8,573 bases of DNA from Pelagihabitans sp037969055. Its GTDB lineage: Bacteria; Bacteroidota; Bacteroidia; Flavobacteriales; Flavobacteriaceae. Under the pieces are notes generated by a model. It saw nothing but the letters and a program-made list of their open reading frames with translations. It was not told the DNA's origin and ran no database searches. Numbering within the stretch: the stretch's first letter is position 1; each line of letters begins with the position of its first letter. The translations under genes and the position numbers were made by a program. The DNA lies in assembly GCA_037969055.1 (NCBI GenBank), contig JBBKWR010000040.1, positions 1 to 8,573 of the forward strand. Direction: 5' to 3'. Below are positions 6,692-8,573 of the stretch, one piece after another.

Positions 6692-8080
6692 TTAAGCAGG
6701 TACGATGTTTTGGTTGACTTTAAATAAATTTTTTGGGTCGTATTTCCCTTTAATTTTAGCCAACCTAGCATAATTTTTGCCATAGCTCGCTTTCACTCTT
6801 TCTTGTCCTTCATCATTCATCATAAAGTTCGAATAGGCCCCACCCGAAGCATGTGGATGCAGGGCATCATAATAGTCCTTGCACCATTGGGTGATCTTGT
6901 TTGCATTTTTTGGGTCGGGGTCTACCCCTACAATAACCCCAGAATATTTCGCATCCCTGTAGCCCCATGGGGTGTCTTCATTGCTAACCCTTGATACGGC
7001 TCCGGTGATCGGATAGCAATGCATCTGCGATAAGGGGGTGGGAATTTGAGACCCAAATTTCAAATGTTGTGCCCCAATGGCCGGATTTAGTTCATTGAAG
7101 AAATCGGCCCGCCAGTACCATTGAAGTCCCGGAGGAAATAAGCCATCAAACAAGGTTTGTATCGATGGGTAGGGCATTTCACCAACATGTTCAAAAATGG
7201 GCTTCATGGCCAAAATGGGGGCGAAAGCATCCTTGGCCTTCGACATATCCCCCGTATAGCACCAAACAATTCCAAAAAATTGTTTGTGGTGTAAAAATTC
7301 AGGAAAAGGGGGGCCTGGAATGATCAACGTGGCCATAAAACCATTGATGTCTTCTGGGGCCTTGTTGATAAATTCGTGGTACCAGGCCATAATTTCCTCA
7401 GTCTTTTCTATGGGCCATAAAGTAGGGCCCCCAAAAACGGTTTTAACCGGATGGGCCTGAAATTTAAAGGAAGTTACTATTCCAAAGTTACCCCCGCCCC
7501 CGCGAATGGCCCAGAACAAATCACTATTTTGATCAGCGTTAACGGTGACATAAGAACCATCTGCCAATACCATATCCGCTTCCAATAAATTATCGATGGT
7601 AAGTCCATATTTTCTGGATAAATACCCGATTCCCCCTCCCAATGTGAGTCCCCCCACGCCAGTTGTGGAAATAATACCTGCGGGCACGGCCAATCCAAAA
7701 GGGTGGGTGGCATGGTCTACTTCTCCCCAAACATTGCCCCCTCCTACCCTTACCGTTTTGTGGACCGGATCGACTCTAACAAATTTGAGTCCCGACAGAT
7801 CAATGACCAGGCCCTCATCACAGAGTCCCAAGCCACCTCCGTTGTGGCCGCCCCCCCGTACGGCGACCAATAGTTCGTTATCACGCCCAAAATTTACAGC
7901 GGCCATTACATCCGCCACATCAAGGCACATGACAAACATACCAGGTCGTTTATTGATCATCCCATTATACACTTTGCGGGTAGCGTCGTAGTTGGGATCT
8001 TTGGGCATTACCAACTTGCCCCGAAGTTTGGCGGCAAATTGGTCAATTACTTCTTTATTTAAATCCTTTATGATTTTCAT
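6692..8080 (-). CDS. FAD-dependent oxidase of the berberine bridge enzyme type (FAD_binding_4 + BBE)
   Basis: A 462-residue flavoprotein without signal peptide, so probably cytoplasmic. The N-terminal PCMH-type FAD domain contains AVRGGGHNGGGLGLC, with His79 as the expected 8-alpha-histidyl attachment site. It then has PAGIISTTGVGGLTLGGGIG, RKYGLTIDNLLEADMVLADG and LFWAIRGGGGNFGIVTSF. The second cysteinyl attachment found in bicovalent members is absent: Ile137 aligns with that Cys, so the flavin is likely singly attached. The C-terminal BBE segment shows YSNF (Tyr416, candidate catalytic base), NYARLAKIKGKYDPKNLF and NQNIVP. Relatives oxidise sugars, alcohols or aromatic natural products with O2, giving H2O2; the substrate here cannot be read from sequence. 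It lies 28 bp downstream of the truncated haemoglobin gene on the same strand, so the two are probably one operon. ATG 8080 is preceded by an A-rich leader. Confidence 0.92.
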   Translation of the reverse strand: MKIIKDLNKEVIDQFAAKLRGKLVMPKDPNYDATRKVYNGMINKRPGMFVMCLDVADVMAAVNFGRDNELLVAVRGGGHNGGGLGLCDEGLVIDLSGLKFVRVDPVHKTVRVGGGNVWGEVDHATHPFGLAVPAGIISTTGVGGLTLGGGIGYLSRKYGLTIDNLLEADMVLADGSYVTVNADQNSDLFWAIRGGGGNFGIVTSFKFQAHPVKTVFGGPTLWPIEKTEEIMAWYHEFINKAPEDINGFMATLIIPGPPFPEFLHHKQFFGIVWCYTGDMSKAKDAFAPILAMKPIFEHVGEMPYPSIQTLFDGLFPPGLQWYWRADFFNELNPAIGAQHLKFGSQIPTPLSQMHCYPITGAVSRVSNEDTPWGYRDAKYSGVIVGVDPDPKNANKITQWCKDYYDALHPHASGGAYSNFMMNDEGQERVKASYGKNYARLAKIKGKYDPKNLFKVNQNIVPA

Positions 8081-8108
8081 TGTTTGATTATGAAGATTAA
8101 TTAAAAAG

Positions 8109-8483
8109 TTATTGTGCTATGATCATTCCTTTTAAGGACCATAGAATGGCCAGCACATCGTTTTTGGTTTCTTGTGTCATCCCGTTTTTGTCCAAGGCCA
8201 TAAAGATGTCATCGATGACATGCATATATTCGCTCGGGCTTATATTCATTCCTTTGTGTGCAGTAACCATGTCCTTTCCATGATAGGCCGGAGGTCCCCC
8301 ACTACCCGCACTAAAAAATTCAACGGTATGCTGTTTGACAATTGCCAGTCGTTCCGGTTGTTCCAAATACGGCAAAAACCTGGCGCTTACATGGGAGTTC
8401 TTCATGTGCGCGGCAACGGCATCATCTACGATCGCTGATATACCTGCCGACCCTCCCAACCTTTCAAATAATGTGTTTGTCAT
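8109..8483 (-). CDS. Group 1 truncated haemoglobin
   Basis: A 124-residue haem protein of the 2-on-2 globin fold. It opens with TLFERLGGSAGISAIVDD. GSGGPPAYHGKDMVTAHKGM contains the proximal haem ligand His76 in AHKGMNIS, and the end is VLAILWSLKGMI. The length is normal for a single-domain trHb. Aligned by eye with Mycobacterium tuberculosis HbN, the distal B10 Tyr is replaced by Val23 and the E11 Gln by Thr53, so the polar ligand-stabilising network of HbN seems absent. Family members bind O2 or NO and act in NO detoxification, O2 handling or redox sensing; which applies here is unknown. It is the first gene of a likely operon with the downstream FAD oxidase. The ATG at 8483 lies 25 nt from a -7 element, and an inverted repeat lies further upstream. 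Confidence 0.92.
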   Translation of the reverse strand: MTNTLFERLGGSAGISAIVDDAVAAHMKNSHVSARFLPYLEQPERLAIVKQHTVEFFSAGSGGPPAYHGKDMVTAHKGMNISPSEYMHVIDDIFMALDKNGMTQETKNDVLAILWSLKGMIIAQ

Positions 8484-8508
8484 CTCGATCTAAATTTTAG
8501 GTTCAACC

Positions 8509-8516
8509 CAAAGCTA
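8509..8516 (-). promoter_or_regulatory. Bacteroidota -7 promoter element (TAGCTTTG on the minus strand) for the haemoglobin operon
   Basis: Read on the minus strand, TAGCTTTG matches TAnnTTTG perfectly. It would start transcription near 8502, giving a leader of about 18 nt before ATG 8483. No -33 TTG is found at the standard distance; a TTTG exists within the inverted repeat, but 35 nt away. Confidence 0.5.
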
Positions 8517-8548
8517 GTTATAGATAAATGCTGGGACTTACACATTTA

Positions 8549-8572
8549 ATTCAAATGATGATACATTTGAAT
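8549..8572. promoter_or_regulatory. Perfect 9-bp inverted repeat, putative operator
   Basis: ATTCAAATG, a 6-nt spacer ATGATA, then CATTTGAAT: the arms are exact reverse complements. The repeat lies 33 bp upstream of the -7 element of the haemoglobin operon and may also serve a gene beyond the right edge. Arm size and spacing fit a dimeric helix-turn-helix regulator; the regulator is not identifiable here. Confidence 0.55.
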
Positions 8573-8573
8573 C

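Noticed and set aside
7596..7991. 131-codon plus-strand open frame opposite the FAD oxidase
   Set aside because: It is proline- and threonine-rich low-complexity translation of the antisense of a strongly conserved gene, so it is a shadow frame.

Overview
The window looks like chromosomal DNA from a marine or soil Flavobacteriaceae (Bacteroidota), perhaps near Maribacter, Zobellia, Arenibacter or Muricauda. This is inferred from the protein styles, the moderate to low GC, AT-rich 5' regions that mostly lack Shine-Dalgarno sequences, and two perfect matches to the Bacteroidota -7 promoter element TAnnTTTG placed just upstream of genes. No tRNA, rRNA, insertion sequence, integrase or CRISPR array was seen.

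Layout, left to right. A truncated minus-strand gene for an AHSA1/SRPBCC-type protein runs off the left edge. Diverging from it is a large plus-strand cation-chloride cotransporter-like permease of the APC/SLC12 type (612-2807). A minus-strand receptor-type class III nucleotide cyclase converges on it (2871-4757); it has a signal peptide, periplasmic TPRs, one membrane helix and a cytoplasmic cyclase domain. A gap of about 625 bp without a convincing gene follows. Beyond the gap, on the plus strand, is a small membrane protein that matches the PycTM/DUF5706 family of Pycsar effectors (5383-6003). An RluE-type 23S rRNA pseudouridine synthase follows it by 36 bp (6040-6627). Last is a minus-strand pair, a group 1 truncated haemoglobin (8109-8483) followed by a berberine-bridge-type FAD oxidase (6692-8080). 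The pair has a -7 element, and a perfect 9-bp inverted repeat lies at the right edge of the window.

How the genes may work together. The most interesting neighbourhood is the cyclase and the PycTM-like protein, which face away from each other across the gap. Known Pycsar defence pairs a pyrimidine cyclase with a PycTM or PycTIR effector in one operon. Here the cyclase is a large TPR receptor with adenine-type base-selecting residues (Lys481/Asp552), and its transition-state arginine is replaced by histidine (His563). It is therefore not a textbook PycC, and a functional link is a hypothesis only. The haemoglobin and oxidase probably form an O2- or redox-related operon. The permease keeps SLC12 ion-site residues, including the TM8 serine pair associated with Na+ in NKCC/NCC.
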